Of a DNA stretch of 52,077 bases, positions 39,740 through 48,266 are shown in pieces; position 1 is the stretch's first letter; each line of letters opens with the position of its first letter. The translations under genes and the position numbers were made by a program. Below the pieces are notes generated by a model, which worked only from the letters and a program-made list of their open reading frames with translations, made no database searches and was not told the origin of the DNA. This stretch comes from Corynebacterium propinquum DSM 44285 (GTDB lineage Bacteria > Actinomycetota > Actinomycetes > Mycobacteriales > Mycobacteriaceae), in the NCBI RefSeq assembly GCF_000375525.1, contig NZ_AQXC01000014.1, positions 1 to 52,077 on the forward strand, read 5' to 3'.

Positions 39740-39775
39740 GCTTAACCCCTGCCTATGAGTTGCCGTGCCTGTGAA

Positions 39776-40648
39776 TTACCGTGCTTTGGGCCAGGAGCCG
39801 AGGAATTGCACTTTCTCGCACCGCCGCTCCAGGGCGGCGACTGCCGCGGCCACCGGCGCGTCGTCGATGTGGCCATGCATGTCGAGGTGAAAGCGGTAGG
39901 TGCCCAGTCCGGTGCGCGTCGGCCGGGATTCAATGCGTGATAAATCCACCCCGTGGCCAGCGATTTCCTGCAGTACGCCGGCCAATGCGCCGGGTTCGTT
40001 GTGCACATGAAAAATGATTCCGGTGCGATCGTTGCCGGTGCGGGGTGCACCGTTTCGCTGCGCCGCAGTAAGTGCAATGAAACGAGTCTGGGCGCCGGAA
40101 ACATCCGCCACCCCTTGTGCCATCCGCGCGAGCCCATGCAGATCAGCGGCATTATCCGGGGCAGCAGCGGCATCGACACGGCCTTGCGCGACCATGCGTG
40201 CGGCCTCGCCGTTGGATGGGGCCGGGATGAACTCGGCATTCGGCAAATGATTGTCCACCCAGGTGCGGATTTGCTGATACGCCACCGGGTGCGTCGCAAT
40301 GCTGGTAATCGCGTGCGGCTTTGCCGCGATTTCTTCGGTACCAGTCAGGATGCTGAATTGGATATCCAGTGTGGATTCGGCGAAAATCTGCAATCCGGGG
40401 TTTTCCACCAATGCATCGTGCGTGGCAGTCACTGCGCCTTCGACGGAACTTTCTGCGGCTACGACGGCATAGTCGGCCTCGCCTGCGCTGACACGTCGTA
40501 AAGCCTCACCTGGCGAAGCCACCGGAACAGCGGTGATACCAGCCCCTGCATCGTGTCCCGCCCCAGCAAACGCCCCGGCGCGCTGTAGCTTGTGCAGTGC
40601 AGCCTCGGTGAAAGTTCCGGCGGGTCCCAGGTATGCCACGGTGCTCAT
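39776..40648 (-). CDS. pheA: prephenate dehydratase
   Basis: PheA converts prephenate to phenylpyruvate in phenylalanine synthesis (EC 4.2.1.51). I take ATG 40648 (MSTVAYLGPAGTFTEAAL) rather than 40693, since the family starts at this strand; the product is 290 aa. The catalytic-domain motifs are YAVVAAESSVEGAVTATHD and the conserved TRFIALTA element (TRF with the catalytic Thr). The C-terminal ACT domain (GIIFHVHNEPGALAGVLQEI, then DLSRIESRPTRTGLGTYRF) binds phenylalanine for feedback control, with the ESRP motif present. Confidence 0.95.
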   Translation of the reverse strand: MSTVAYLGPAGTFTEAALHKLQRAGAFAGAGHDAGAGITAVPVASPGEALRRVSAGEADYAVVAAESSVEGAVTATHDALVENPGLQIFAESTLDIQFSILTGTEEIAAKPHAITSIATHPVAYQQIRTWVDNHLPNAEFIPAPSNGEAARMVAQGRVDAAAAPDNAADLHGLARMAQGVADVSGAQTRFIALTAAQRNGAPRTGNDRTGIIFHVHNEPGALAGVLQEIAGHGVDLSRIESRPTRTGLGTYRFHLDMHGHIDDAPVAAAVAALERRCEKVQFLGSWPKAR

Positions 40649-40762
40649 GCCCGCTAGATTACCCTGCCACTTCACATCGTTCTGAGATTTCACATTGTTG
40701 TGCGATTGAAAAGCACGGAAGCAAATAGTGCCTTGAGGATATTTTCGTTATACGATATAGTC

Positions 40763-41008
40763 ATGCCCGTTAAAGCAACAGAACATCAAATTGATGCCTG
40801 GGTTTCTGAAGCCGAGGCCGGTTATGACGTGGAAGCACTAAAAAAACGTGGTCGCGGCCGACCAGGTCGAGGTGCTCAACCCTCCCAAGTAATCGCTGTT
40901 CGATTAACCGCCGAAGAACTAAAAATGTTAGACCAACTCGCTGCAGAAAAGCACTTATCACGCTCAGAACTCATGCGACAAGCGATTACTTCAATGACGG
41001 CTGCATGA
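40763..41008 (+). CDS. ribbon-helix-helix antitoxin-like protein
   Basis: The 81-aa protein has a C-terminal ribbon-helix-helix fold: strand QVIAVRLTAEEL, then helix LKMLDQLAAEKH and turn LSRSELMRQAIT. A basic linker GRGRPGRGAQPS and an acidic N-terminal helix (IDAWVSEAEAGYDVEAL) precede it. This layout is typical of actinobacterial type II antitoxins that repress their own operon. ATG 40763 follows a near-palindromic AT-rich sequence (cgttatacgatatag, 40745-40759) that could combine the -10 element and the operator. The frame is open from 40700 but the extra residues lack family character. The partner gene that begins at its stop codon is reduced to a stump. Confidence 0.75.
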   Translation: MPVKATEHQIDAWVSEAEAGYDVEALKKRGRGRPGRGAQPSQVIAVRLTAEELKMLDQLAAEKHLSRSELMRQAITSMTAA

Positions 41009-41061
41009 GAGTTACAAAATCAGCAAGGCACGACCGAAATATGCCCAGCTCCTGGACCTGA
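41005..41061 (+). pseudogene. truncated type II toxin gene (first codons only)
   Basis: An ATG overlapping the antitoxin stop (ATGA at 41005-41008) opens an 18-codon frame, MRVTKSARHDRNMPSSWT. The first residues, MRVTKSAR, match the usual start of the small toxins encoded after this antitoxin type. The following residues do not, and a stop comes quickly. The simplest reading is a toxin gene deleted after its first eight or nine codons. Confidence 0.5.
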
Positions 41062-41072
41062 AGGGGCTTTAA

Positions 41073-42188
41073 TTGCAAAAATTGCCTCACCACCTCCCCA
41101 ACCCTGAGCGGCTGGCGGGTTGGTCGATTCCGGCAAAGGATCTTTACGACGTCGCCGGGCTTCCCACCACCTTGGGCAATATCTCCCGCAGATATATTGC
41201 CCAGCGCACCGAGCCGTTTCTGGCGCATCTGCAGGCCCAGGGCGCGCGCATAGAGTCGAAAACCGCGTCATCTGAGCTGGGCTTACGCATTGATTGCGAG
41301 CCGGTAGGCCTGCCCGCCCCGACAAATCCCCTGTGGCCGGGAGCTACCCCGGGTGGCTCTTCTGGCGGTGCTGCAGAACAGGTCGCACTCGGTACTGTGC
41401 GCGCCGCGCATGCCTCGGACGGCGGTGGTTCGATCCGTGTTCCGGCTGCGGCCTGCGGGCTTGTCGGCTTCAAACCCACCACCCCGCGGCCACCGGGGAT
41501 GCAGAACGGGGCGTTGGCGGTGCAGGGATTTGTCACCACCACGGTGGCTGATTCCGCTTTCTTGCACGCGCTCAACCCCAGCGTTTCTCGTATGCGCGTC
41601 GGCCTGTTGACGGACCCAATTTTGACAGACGCCGAGGTTGCCGATCCCATGTTGCAGGCCACAGAGCTAGCCGCCGAAGCGCTTGATTCCGCGGGCCACC
41701 AGATTATCCCGATCACTGCGTTTCCCGGTGAGCGTACCCTAGACGCCTTCCGCACGATTTTTAGCTCCGCGCTCGCCACCGCGCTTGCCGACGACACATT
41801 AGCACCAGGCTCAGGCACCGTCGGCTACCCGCACTGGGTGGTGGAGCTAGGGCGTCGGCAAGCGCCAACGGATGTGCAGGCAGCGAAAAAACACGCCTTC
41901 GCACTGAATGGTCTGTTGCATTCTTTTTGGAACGTTGATGTGGTGTTATCGCCCACGCTCTCCCACGATCCACCGCCGCTGGGCCATTTTGCTGCGATGG
42001 AGCACGCCCGGTGTTTTGCCGAGCAAACCCGTTGGTCGCCATGGTGTTCGGTATTTAATATGACGGGACGGCCCGCTATCTCTATTCCGGTGGCTTTGCC
42101 TGGGCGTCCACCGGCTGGGGTACATCTGGGGTCAGTCACGCTTGCCGACGACGAGCTGCTCGGGCTCGCACTTGATGTGCATGCCTGA
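41073..42188 (+). CDS. amidase-signature family hydrolase
   Basis: The 371-aa enzyme has the Ser-cisSer-Lys triad of the amidase signature family: the lysine in AKDLYDVAG, the serine-rich loop PGGSSGGAAEQVALG and the nucleophile region ASDGGGSIRVPAAACGLVG, then KPTTPRPPG. These enzymes hydrolyse amides; the substrate is unknown. It is shorter than GatA (about 480 aa) and is not in a gatCAB context. The start is a TTG at 41073 preceded by a GAAGGGG-like site. The missing N-terminal portion common in the family suggests either a compact member or a 5' end rebuilt by the deletion that removed the toxin gene. Confidence 0.8.
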   Translation: MQKLPHHLPNPERLAGWSIPAKDLYDVAGLPTTLGNISRRYIAQRTEPFLAHLQAQGARIESKTASSELGLRIDCEPVGLPAPTNPLWPGATPGGSSGGAAEQVALGTVRAAHASDGGGSIRVPAAACGLVGFKPTTPRPPGMQNGALAVQGFVTTTVADSAFLHALNPSVSRMRVGLLTDPILTDAEVADPMLQATELAAEALDSAGHQIIPITAFPGERTLDAFRTIFSSALATALADDTLAPGSGTVGYPHWVVELGRRQAPTDVQAAKKHAFALNGLLHSFWNVDVVLSPTLSHDPPPLGHFAAMEHARCFAEQTRWSPWCSVFNMTGRPAISIPVALPGRPPAGVHLGSVTLADDELLGLALDVHA

Positions 42189-42238
42189 GTTTTTGGCTAA
42201 CGAGCAGCCTGCGAGCAAGGGTAGGTAAAGTATCTGCC

Positions 42239-43981
42239 ATGAATGATCGCGGAGAACGGCCAACTGGACGGCACGGGGAATCCCACGGGCCTGCAGAAGG
42301 TGACGTCGTCCTGGGGCGCGACGGTAAGCCGCTGCTGGATCGCTACGGTCGGCCGGTGCGACGGCGCCCGCGCCCGGCGCAAGGTGGAACGCGGGAAGGT
42401 AGTGGTCGGCATTCCGCTGGAAGCAACCGACATTCCGCTGACGGCGGGCGGCATGCCAAGCCGGAAGCTCCGCAAGAAGCTTCGCGTGTCCCTCGTGCTG
42501 CGCGCCCAACGCGCACTAATCGGGCCGATTCGCGTGCAAACCGCCCGCAAATTGATCGAGAAAAACTGCGCCGCGAGCGCGCCATTTATGACGCCCAGCG
42601 AGCCAACTCCGCGCGTAGTAATGCAAGCCGCGAACAGCTACAGCAGCAACGCAACCAGAGGAGAATCCCTGCGGAACCAACCCGTATGGATCTCGGTGGT
42701 CCAGCAGCTGGCGGTGCTATCGGTGGTGCTGTCGGTGGCGCCGCAGCAGGGTACGCGCAGGGTCGTGCTGCGGGGCATGGACGTCACGGTGAAGTGCCGC
42801 GTCGTTCCGCGCAACAATTCCCCCAGGCACCCCCACAGCAACAGCCCCCGCAACAGCGGCCGCCACAAAATTATGTCGGGCAGCCCTACGCGCAACAACC
42901 GGGGCAGTATCATCAACAACCCGGTGGGTATGGGCCGCATGGCCATCCAGGACAGCACTATCAACAACCTGGGCAGCCCTACCAGCAAGCCCACGTTGAT
43001 CTACGGAATCAGCACCCCGGTGCAACCGCCGGGCACGGTTTCGGAAAGTTTAGTGCGGCCGGGTTGCGCTCGAAGCTGCGCCGCCCAAAATTCGGTTGCG
43101 TGGGGTGTCTGGGCTGGCCGTTGGCAGTGCTCGTGGTGTTACTGCTGGTCATCGCTTTTTGGGCAGACGCCCAGCTCACCCGCGTGGCTTCGGAGCCTGA
43201 GGCGCCTATCGGATCCACCAAGGGCACGAACTGGTTGTTGGTTGGTTCGGATTCACGCGTGGGCTTAAGCGAAGAAGATATCGCGCGCCTGGGCACCGGT
43301 GGCGATATTGGAACGGGCCGCACCGACGCGATCATGTTGCTGCACCTGGAAGGCACCAGTGCACAGCTAATTTCCATTCCTCGCGACAGCTACGTCGACG
43401 TACCCGGTTTTGGGCAAGACAAGATCAATGCGGCGTTTACTTATGGCGGCCCACAACTATTGACGCACACCATGGAAGCCAACACCGGCGTCAGCATTGA
43501 CCACTACGCCGAAGTGGGCATGGGCGGTTTGGCCAATATTGTCGACGCTATCGGCGGAGTGGAATTGTGCCCTTCGGAGCCGATTGATGATCCATTGGCG
43601 AATCTCAATGTTGGCGCAGGATGCCAAGAAATGGACGGTGCCAACGCACTGGGCTATGTGCGTACCCGTGCCACCGCGATGGGTGATTTGGACCGTGTAG
43701 AACGCCAGCGAGAGTTTTTCTCTGCGCTGATGCACGAGGCCACCAACCCGTCGACGCTACTCAACCCGTTTGATGTATTCCCGATGATCAGCTCGGTATC
43801 GAAATCGTTTACCGTCGGCGAGAGCGATCACGTATGGCACCTGGCCCGCCTGGCATTGTCAATGGGTACCGGGGTGGAAACCACGACGGTACCGGTGGGA
43901 GGTTTCGCCGATACCGACGTCGGAAACGTGGTGCTCTGGGACGAGATTGAGGCAGAAAACCTCTGGAACTCGCTGCGCTAG
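42239..43981 (+). CDS. LytR-CpsA-Psr (LCP) family cell-wall glycopolymer ligase
   Basis: LCP proteins attach arabinogalactan to peptidoglycan from a lipid-linked donor on the outer face of the membrane. The 580-aa protein has a very long cytoplasmic N-terminal part (about 285 residues), rich in Arg, Gly, Pro and Gln with repeated GQPYQQ-like units. One transmembrane helix follows (WPLAVLVVLLLVIAFWA), then the LCP domain. Signature residues are seen in LVGSDSRVGL, TGRTDAIMLLHLEG, ISIPRDSYVDVPGFGQDKIN and the late arginines of YVRTRATAMGDLDRVERQ. The composition of the N-terminal part suggests disorder and possible protein contacts. The next downstream sequence is the IS256 end at about 44084. 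Confidence 0.92.
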   Translation: MNDRGERPTGRHGESHGPAEGDVVLGRDGKPLLDRYGRPVRRRPRPAQGGTREGSGRHSAGSNRHSADGGRHAKPEAPQEASRVPRAARPTRTNRADSRANRPQIDREKLRRERAIYDAQRANSARSNASREQLQQQRNQRRIPAEPTRMDLGGPAAGGAIGGAVGGAAAGYAQGRAAGHGRHGEVPRRSAQQFPQAPPQQQPPQQRPPQNYVGQPYAQQPGQYHQQPGGYGPHGHPGQHYQQPGQPYQQAHVDLRNQHPGATAGHGFGKFSAAGLRSKLRRPKFGCVGCLGWPLAVLVVLLLVIAFWADAQLTRVASEPEAPIGSTKGTNWLLVGSDSRVGLSEEDIARLGTGGDIGTGRTDAIMLLHLEGTSAQLISIPRDSYVDVPGFGQDKINAAFTYGGPQLLTHTMEANTGVSIDHYAEVGMGGLANIVDAIGGVELCPSEPIDDPLANLNVGAGCQEMDGANALGYVRTRATAMGDLDRVERQREFFSALMHEATNPSTLLNPFDVFPMISSVSKSFTVGESDHVWHLARLALSMGTGVETTTVPVGGFADTDVGNVVLWDEIEAENLWNSLR

Positions 43982-44083
43982 TTATTGACCCTACAGATTA
44001 GAATCTGGTGCGTCCTAGTTTTTGTTCGGTTTGAATAGCTCGCAAAATCTTGACTGCGCCCAAAAATATGATCAGGCTGCGAA
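43982..44083. other. short spacer between the LCP gene and the IS island
   Basis: About 100 bases with no gene. A small inverted pair cagatt/aatctg (43994-44007) with a later T-run (gtttttg) may be a weak terminator for the LCP gene. The spacer marks the boundary between the conserved chromosome and the insertion-sequence island. Confidence 0.3.
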
Positions 44084-44715
44084 GGAGAGTGTCAGGAAGT
44101 TTGTGTGTGAGGTTCTAATCTGAAGGAGTTTCACCGATAATGACTACGGTGTCACCGAAGAAAAGCCATGACCCGACGAGGGTCAACGAGATCAGCGAGA
44201 AGCTGATGGAAAACCCTTAAGCTCGCCAGCTTGATCAGCGAGCTGTCGGCTTCCGCTGATGATGCAAGCGAGCTGGTCAAAGGCCTGCTACAGGCATCGA
44301 TCAATGCTGGCCTACAGGCGGAGATGGATGCGCATTTGGGCTACAGCCATTCCGACCGCAACACCAAAGCCCAGGTCAAAACCTCACAGGAGAATAACCA
44401 CCGCAACGGGTCGTACATCAAGACCGTCAATTCTGGATACGGCGCGGTGGAAGTAACTGTGCCCAGGGATCGTGCCGGCACGTTTACTCCCCGCATGGTG
44501 CCCAAGGGTGCACACAGGCTCACAGAGCTCGACGACATGATCGTCTCGCCCTACGCCGGCGGGATGACAGTGCGCGATATTTGCCACCATCTTTCCACCA
44601 CGCTGGGGGTGGATATGAGCCCGGATACGATCAGCACCATTACCGATGCGGTCTTGGATGAGGTCATGATCTGGCAAAATCGCCAGCTCAACGAGTTTTA
44701 CCCGGTGATCTTCCT
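44084..44715 (+). pseudogene. IS256-family transposase, 5' part, frameshifted and truncated
   Basis: Reading starts at ATG 44139 (MTTVSPKKSHDPTRVNEI), just inside a terminal repeat at 44084-44112. After MENP the frame is broken at about 44218 by a single-base change (ccttaagctc where family logic expects cctgagctc). It continues one frame over as ELASLISELSASADDASE through a typical mutator/IS256 N-terminal DNA-binding region to NEFYPVIFL. There the IS21-family element begins, so the whole catalytic DDE half is missing. The second IS256-family copy at the right end of the window begins its visible part with nearly the same residues. Confidence 0.85.
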
Positions 44716-44779
44716 TGTTAGCGACGGTCGAAATGTAGCCCAATTCCGACGGTCGAAATGTAGCCCAAGTTTGTGTTTG

Positions 44780-45577
44780 TTAGCTTAGCGTCTCGTTGCG
44801 TTCTGCGGCGACGGACGGTAGTAGGTCATCGCGACCAGTAATGCGATAGCTCGTTCCTTTGTGCGTGATGATTTCTGCGTGATGAACGATGCGGTCGATC
44901 ATTGCAGCAGCGATGGCCGCGTCGCCGAAGCACTCGGTCCAGCGTGAAAACGTAAGGTTCGACGTCATAACCACTGATGCCTTCTCGTAGCGGGTCGAGA
45001 CTAGCTGAAAAAACAAGTTCGCAGCATCAGCTTCGATCGGCAAGTAGCCGACCTCATCGATGACAAGCAGGTCGTAGCGGGCGAGCTTTTTGAGAAACTT
45101 CGTAAGCTCGCCTTGACTATGAGCTGTGGTTAGCTGGGATACCCAGCCGGCAGCGGTATCAAAAAGGACTCTAAATCCTTGTCTAGCTGCGATAACTGAT
45201 AGTCCAATGGCGAGGTGGGTCTTCCCAGTTCCTGGTGGTCCGAGGAATACAACATTGTCTCCTTGGGTAATCCATGCTGAGGTTTCCAAGCGTGCAATAC
45301 GCGCACGGTCTAGGCCAGGCTGGGCCGTGAAGTCGAACTCGTCGATGGTCTTTACTTGGGGAAAGCCAGCACGTTTGATGCGTATCTTTGCCCCGGATTC
45401 GGCGCGTGCTGCTTGTTCAGTAGATAAGACTGCTGCCAGGTATTCCTCAAAAGTCCATGCTCCATCGCGAGCCTGCTGCGCAGTGTGCGCATACGAGGCA
45501 GCGATGCGTGGCGCCTTCAGCGCCTGGCATAGGTGTGCGAGTTCGGAATCGATTTGGGTATGTTTTGGTTTATTCAT
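44780..45577 (-). CDS. istB: IstB-like ATP-binding helper of IS21 transposition
   Basis: IstB is the AAA+ ATPase that assists the IstA transposase in target selection. The 265-aa protein has Walker A FLGPPGTGKTHLAIGL and Walker B LLVIDEVGYLPIEADA, then sensor-type VVMTSNLTFSRWTECF and the C-terminal IDRIVHHAEIITHKGTSYR. I choose ATG 45577, which overlaps the istA stop as ATGA, the normal IS21 arrangement, over the in-frame ATG at 45592. The reading frame is complete, in contrast to istA. Confidence 0.93.
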   Translation of the reverse strand: MNKPKHTQIDSELAHLCQALKAPRIAASYAHTAQQARDGAWTFEEYLAAVLSTEQAARAESGAKIRIKRAGFPQVKTIDEFDFTAQPGLDRARIARLETSAWITQGDNVVFLGPPGTGKTHLAIGLSVIAARQGFRVLFDTAAGWVSQLTTAHSQGELTKFLKKLARYDLLVIDEVGYLPIEADAANLFFQLVSTRYEKASVVMTSNLTFSRWTECFGDAAIAAAMIDRIVHHAEIITHKGTSYRITGRDDLLPSVAAERNETLS

Positions 45578-46782
45578 GCGCAATGCTCCCATCCTGAAAG
45601 CGTGTCGTAGATCTTCAGATCTGGTATTTCAACCTCTGCGTCAGACGGAATCTTGGCAGGACGCGCAAGCTGTTGACGCATGGTCTTTGCTACGCGGGCA
45701 TGCTCGGGATCCGTGATGACCTGGTTCTTTCCCCAGACTCGTTTATGTTTGGCCAACAGGACTCCGGTGCTGTCGGTGACTCAGACAATGTCGATGCCGA
45801 TCATGATCGTGACGATTTTGCCGATAGCTGTCGGCATGACCGAGTACTTGTTGGAATCGATGTGAACGTAGTAGTTACGAGGAAGGCGTTGCTGACGCAA
45901 CGATCCTGTTTGCGGCAGATAGGGCGGCAACGGCCGCATCGTGGTCTTCTCGTCTTTCCACCTATCGATGGGACGTTGTTTGAGTGTGGCATGGATACGC
46001 TGGTTGGCAACAGTGCCAATCCAGTTATCTAGCTGGTGTTGTGCATCGTGATGATCGCGGAAACTGCGACCGGGAAAGAACGAAGTCTCCAGATAGCGAT
46101 TGTGCCGTTCAACGATCCCTTTGGTTTCTGGATCCCTGGGAGGTGCTTGTTTGACACCCATGCCTAAGGCCCCGGAAAATCCCAAGACCTGGTCCGTTAA
46201 ACGAGCTCGGCCAATACCGGACTCGTGGTCCCAGAGGATGTGTTGCGGAATTGCTTGAAAGCGTTGTTCAAGGAGCATCCACATCCCGGATACAAGGTCA
46301 CCGGTTGTTTTCGTCGGCAGGATGCATGCCGCCATAAATCATGAATACGAGGCCACCATGACCAGTACGGGTGCTGGGAATACACCTCCTGTGTCGTTAG
46401 GGATGCCGCCGGCAGGAAACATCAGATCGCATTGAATTTGCTCGCCAATGCGATGCTTGAGCGTATCGACAGGATCTTGAGGAAGGTACTCCGGCCGGAT
46501 TTTGCGAATGTTCTCACGAAACCATGACATCGACCCAGTCCAGCCGACGCGTTTGGCGATGACGGTTGCCGCTATCTGCGGCTCATCATTTAAAAGTGCG
46601 CGTACCTGTGCTTCAACGAGGTCGAAAGCACCGTGTACTTTAGGCCGCTGCCTATATGACGGCGGCTCGTTAGAAGCTAAAGCGCGTTCAACGGTCTTTT
46701 TGGCACAACCGACTTCAGCCGCGATCTTTCTAATCGACATGCCCTGCGCGTGCAGTACTCGAATCTGCGCCCAATTATCCAT
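45574..46782 (-). pseudogene. istA: istA transposase of IS21 family with two in-frame TGA codons
   Basis: IstA is the DDE transposase. A single frame runs from ATG 46782 (MDNWAQIRVLHAQGMSIRKI, the N-terminal helix-turn-helix) to 45574, interrupted by TGA at 46339-46341 and at 45781-45783. The flanking residues join without any frame change: VMVASYS-stop-FMAACILP and IDIV-stop-VTDSTGVLLAKHKRV. The first stop lies in the middle of the catalytic core. Both could be CGA (Arg) to TGA transitions, consistent with decay. The pieces QCDLMFPAG, DHESGIGRARLT and ETKGIVERHNRYLET contain the catalytic D, D and E regions, so the gene was once complete. Confidence 0.88.
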
Positions 46783-46879
46783 GGAAATCACCTATCCAAT
46801 TCTGATTGAATGGGCTACTTTTCGACCGCTGCTACTGGGCTACTTTTCAACCGTCGTTAACACTACTACTATCACAATC

Positions 46880-47402
46880 ATCCGGAAACGGATACGACCG
46901 AAGCCCAAGCGGCTTAAACACCGCCTTCCACAAACCCAGGCCGATTCAGGAAACCGCCTTCGCCGTGAGTGTTTAACGTCTGGCTGATGAACTCGGGCAG
47001 TGAAACGATTCCGATGCTCATCGATGAACCGGATCATTTCTTAACAATTTGGGTCGAGTCATGAGGCGAAAAGCTGAGGCGGCTTTCAACAACTCATTGG
47101 TGTCGCGAAGCTGGTGATTTTCTCGACGCAGCTTGGCGACCTCTGCCACAAGGTCCTCAGGCAACCGTTTAGTAACGCGTCCCTCACCTCGAGCGGCCTG
47201 CGTCCATTGCCTCGCTGTGTGCCACGAAACTCCCAGCTTTGGGTGCCATGATCTTGCAGGCTGCCTGCATGGAAAGGTTCTCCGCCAGGATGCGATCTTC
47301 TACCAAGCGGACCACGCGATGCTTCGCTTCCTGGTCAAATTTTTCTTGGCATGTTCCAAATTTTCCCATCTACTCAAACGGAACAAAACCTGGGGCACTT
47401 CA
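46880..47402 (-). pseudogene. IS3-family element remnant (orfA and start of orfB, frameshifted)
   Basis: The left end and orfA start lie at 47352-47402 and 47369. OrfA begins MGKFGTCQEKFDQEAKHRVV (helix-turn-helix type) and loses frame near 47245. The continuation in another frame reads VSWHTARQWTQAAR and VAKLRRENHQLRDTNE, the leucine-zipper part. OrfB starts MIRFIDEHRNRF at 47037 and is broken by another one-base insertion. The downstream DDE part of orfB is absent; the IS21 end begins at 46862. This copy is dead. Confidence 0.85.
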
Positions 47403-47459
47403 CAGCATCTACACATGTGCCTAGAGACAAAGACCGCCGTTCAAAGCTGAACCCGAGCA

Positions 47460-48266
47460 CTACAGATGCAGCTTCAAGTTGTATTGTCGCATTTTAGACA
47501 AAATGGGCTGGTTAAGCGATTTGGTGGCATCATCATTGCTGCCAGCTGACCCCAGAGCTAACGGCACAATGGTAGACCCGTTAACTCCAAAGACTGGCCC
47601 ACCAGAATCCCCGGTATCGCTAATCCGGCGAAAGAAAAGCTCTCCCTTCTCTCCTATGGAATCGAAAGGGCCGCAAGATAATCCCGATCTAAAACCAAGG
47701 CCACAAATAAAGTCGAATCGAGTAAATGATGCCGAAGGAGCATCTTCATAAGTCATTTCTACTGGGAGGTAACGATTTTCCAGAGGAACTGTTGCCCCCA
47801 CAACAGATAGGTCAATAACTTCGATCAACGCAAAATCTGAGATGCCAAGATCGGACGTAGTCTGATAATCGGAAACAACTACCTTTCCGATGCTAACAGT
47901 TTCGCCATCTTGGTTAGTAAAAGAGAACCTATCCCCTTGAGCACCACAATGCCCGGCAGTGGATAATAGAATTTGATCTCCCTTTTCAAAAAACCATCCT
48001 GCAGAACACACCTTTCCTTTATCCTGGTTAGTAATCGCAACTCCTGGAGACAAAACTCTCGGAGCAGCTAAATAAGAGAAGCCCCGGCTATTTCTGTAAA
48101 TCTTCTCAAAAGCCGGCCCTTCCACGGCATGAGATATTCCGCTAGAGAGCGAAGAACTCCCCTCCGAGGAAGAGAGAACAGTGGCGCTACTGACACCTGC
48201 TGTAAATAGGCATACAAAAAGAGCCATGACGACCCCAACCAATAGAGACTGAATTTTACGACTCAC
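47460..48266 (-). CDS. secreted trypsin-like serine protease in the sdp operon
   Basis: The 268-aa exported protein has a signal peptide (SLLVGVVMALFVCLFTAGVS, cleavage near VSSA) and a pro-like Ser-rich segment. A chymotrypsin-fold domain follows with the full triad: H106 in STAGHCGA, D144 in GISDFALIE, and S221 in DTGDSGGPV. C88 and C107 are placed to form the usual disulfide beside the histidine; a second cysteine pair is in DFICGL/GLSCGP. Its GTG start overlaps the sdpI stop by four bases (GTGA), so it is translated with the immunity gene. It is not part of the Bacillus sdp operon. Processing of the SdpC precursor or action on a rival's toxin are possible roles, both inference. Confidence 0.85.
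   Translation of the reverse strand: MSRKIQSLLVGVVMALFVCLFTAGVSSATVLSSSEGSSSLSSGISHAVEGPAFEKIYRNSRGFSYLAAPRVLSPGVAITNQDKGKVCSAGWFFEKGDQILLSTAGHCGAQGDRFSFTNQDGETVSIGKVVVSDYQTTSDLGISDFALIEVIDLSVVGATVPLENRYLPVEMTYEDAPSASFTRFDFICGLGFRSGLSCGPFDSIGEKGELFFRRISDTGDSGGPVFGVNGSTIVPLALGSAGSNDDATKSLNQPILSKMRQYNLKLHL

Larger units (their letters stand above)
44716..46862 (-). mobile_element. IS21-family insertion sequence
   Basis: The element is bounded by imperfect 26-bp terminal inverted repeats: 44716-44741 (starts TGTTAGCGACGGTCGAAAT) and 46837-46862 (reverse complement starts TGTTAACGACGGTTGAAAA). Each end has a second internal copy of the repeat, at 44747-44766 on the left and about 46812-46826 on the right, the multiple-binding-site end structure of IS21. 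It carries istA (broken) and istB. No matching target duplication is visible: the left flank is an IS256 transposase and the right flank is an IS3 relic, so a deletion or rearrangement followed insertion. Confidence 0.88.

Noticed and set aside
45574..46782. Selenocysteine or recoded TGA in istA
   Set aside because: No SECIS-like hairpin is apparent after either TGA, and transposases do not use selenocysteine. Nonsense decay of an insertion sequence is far more likely.
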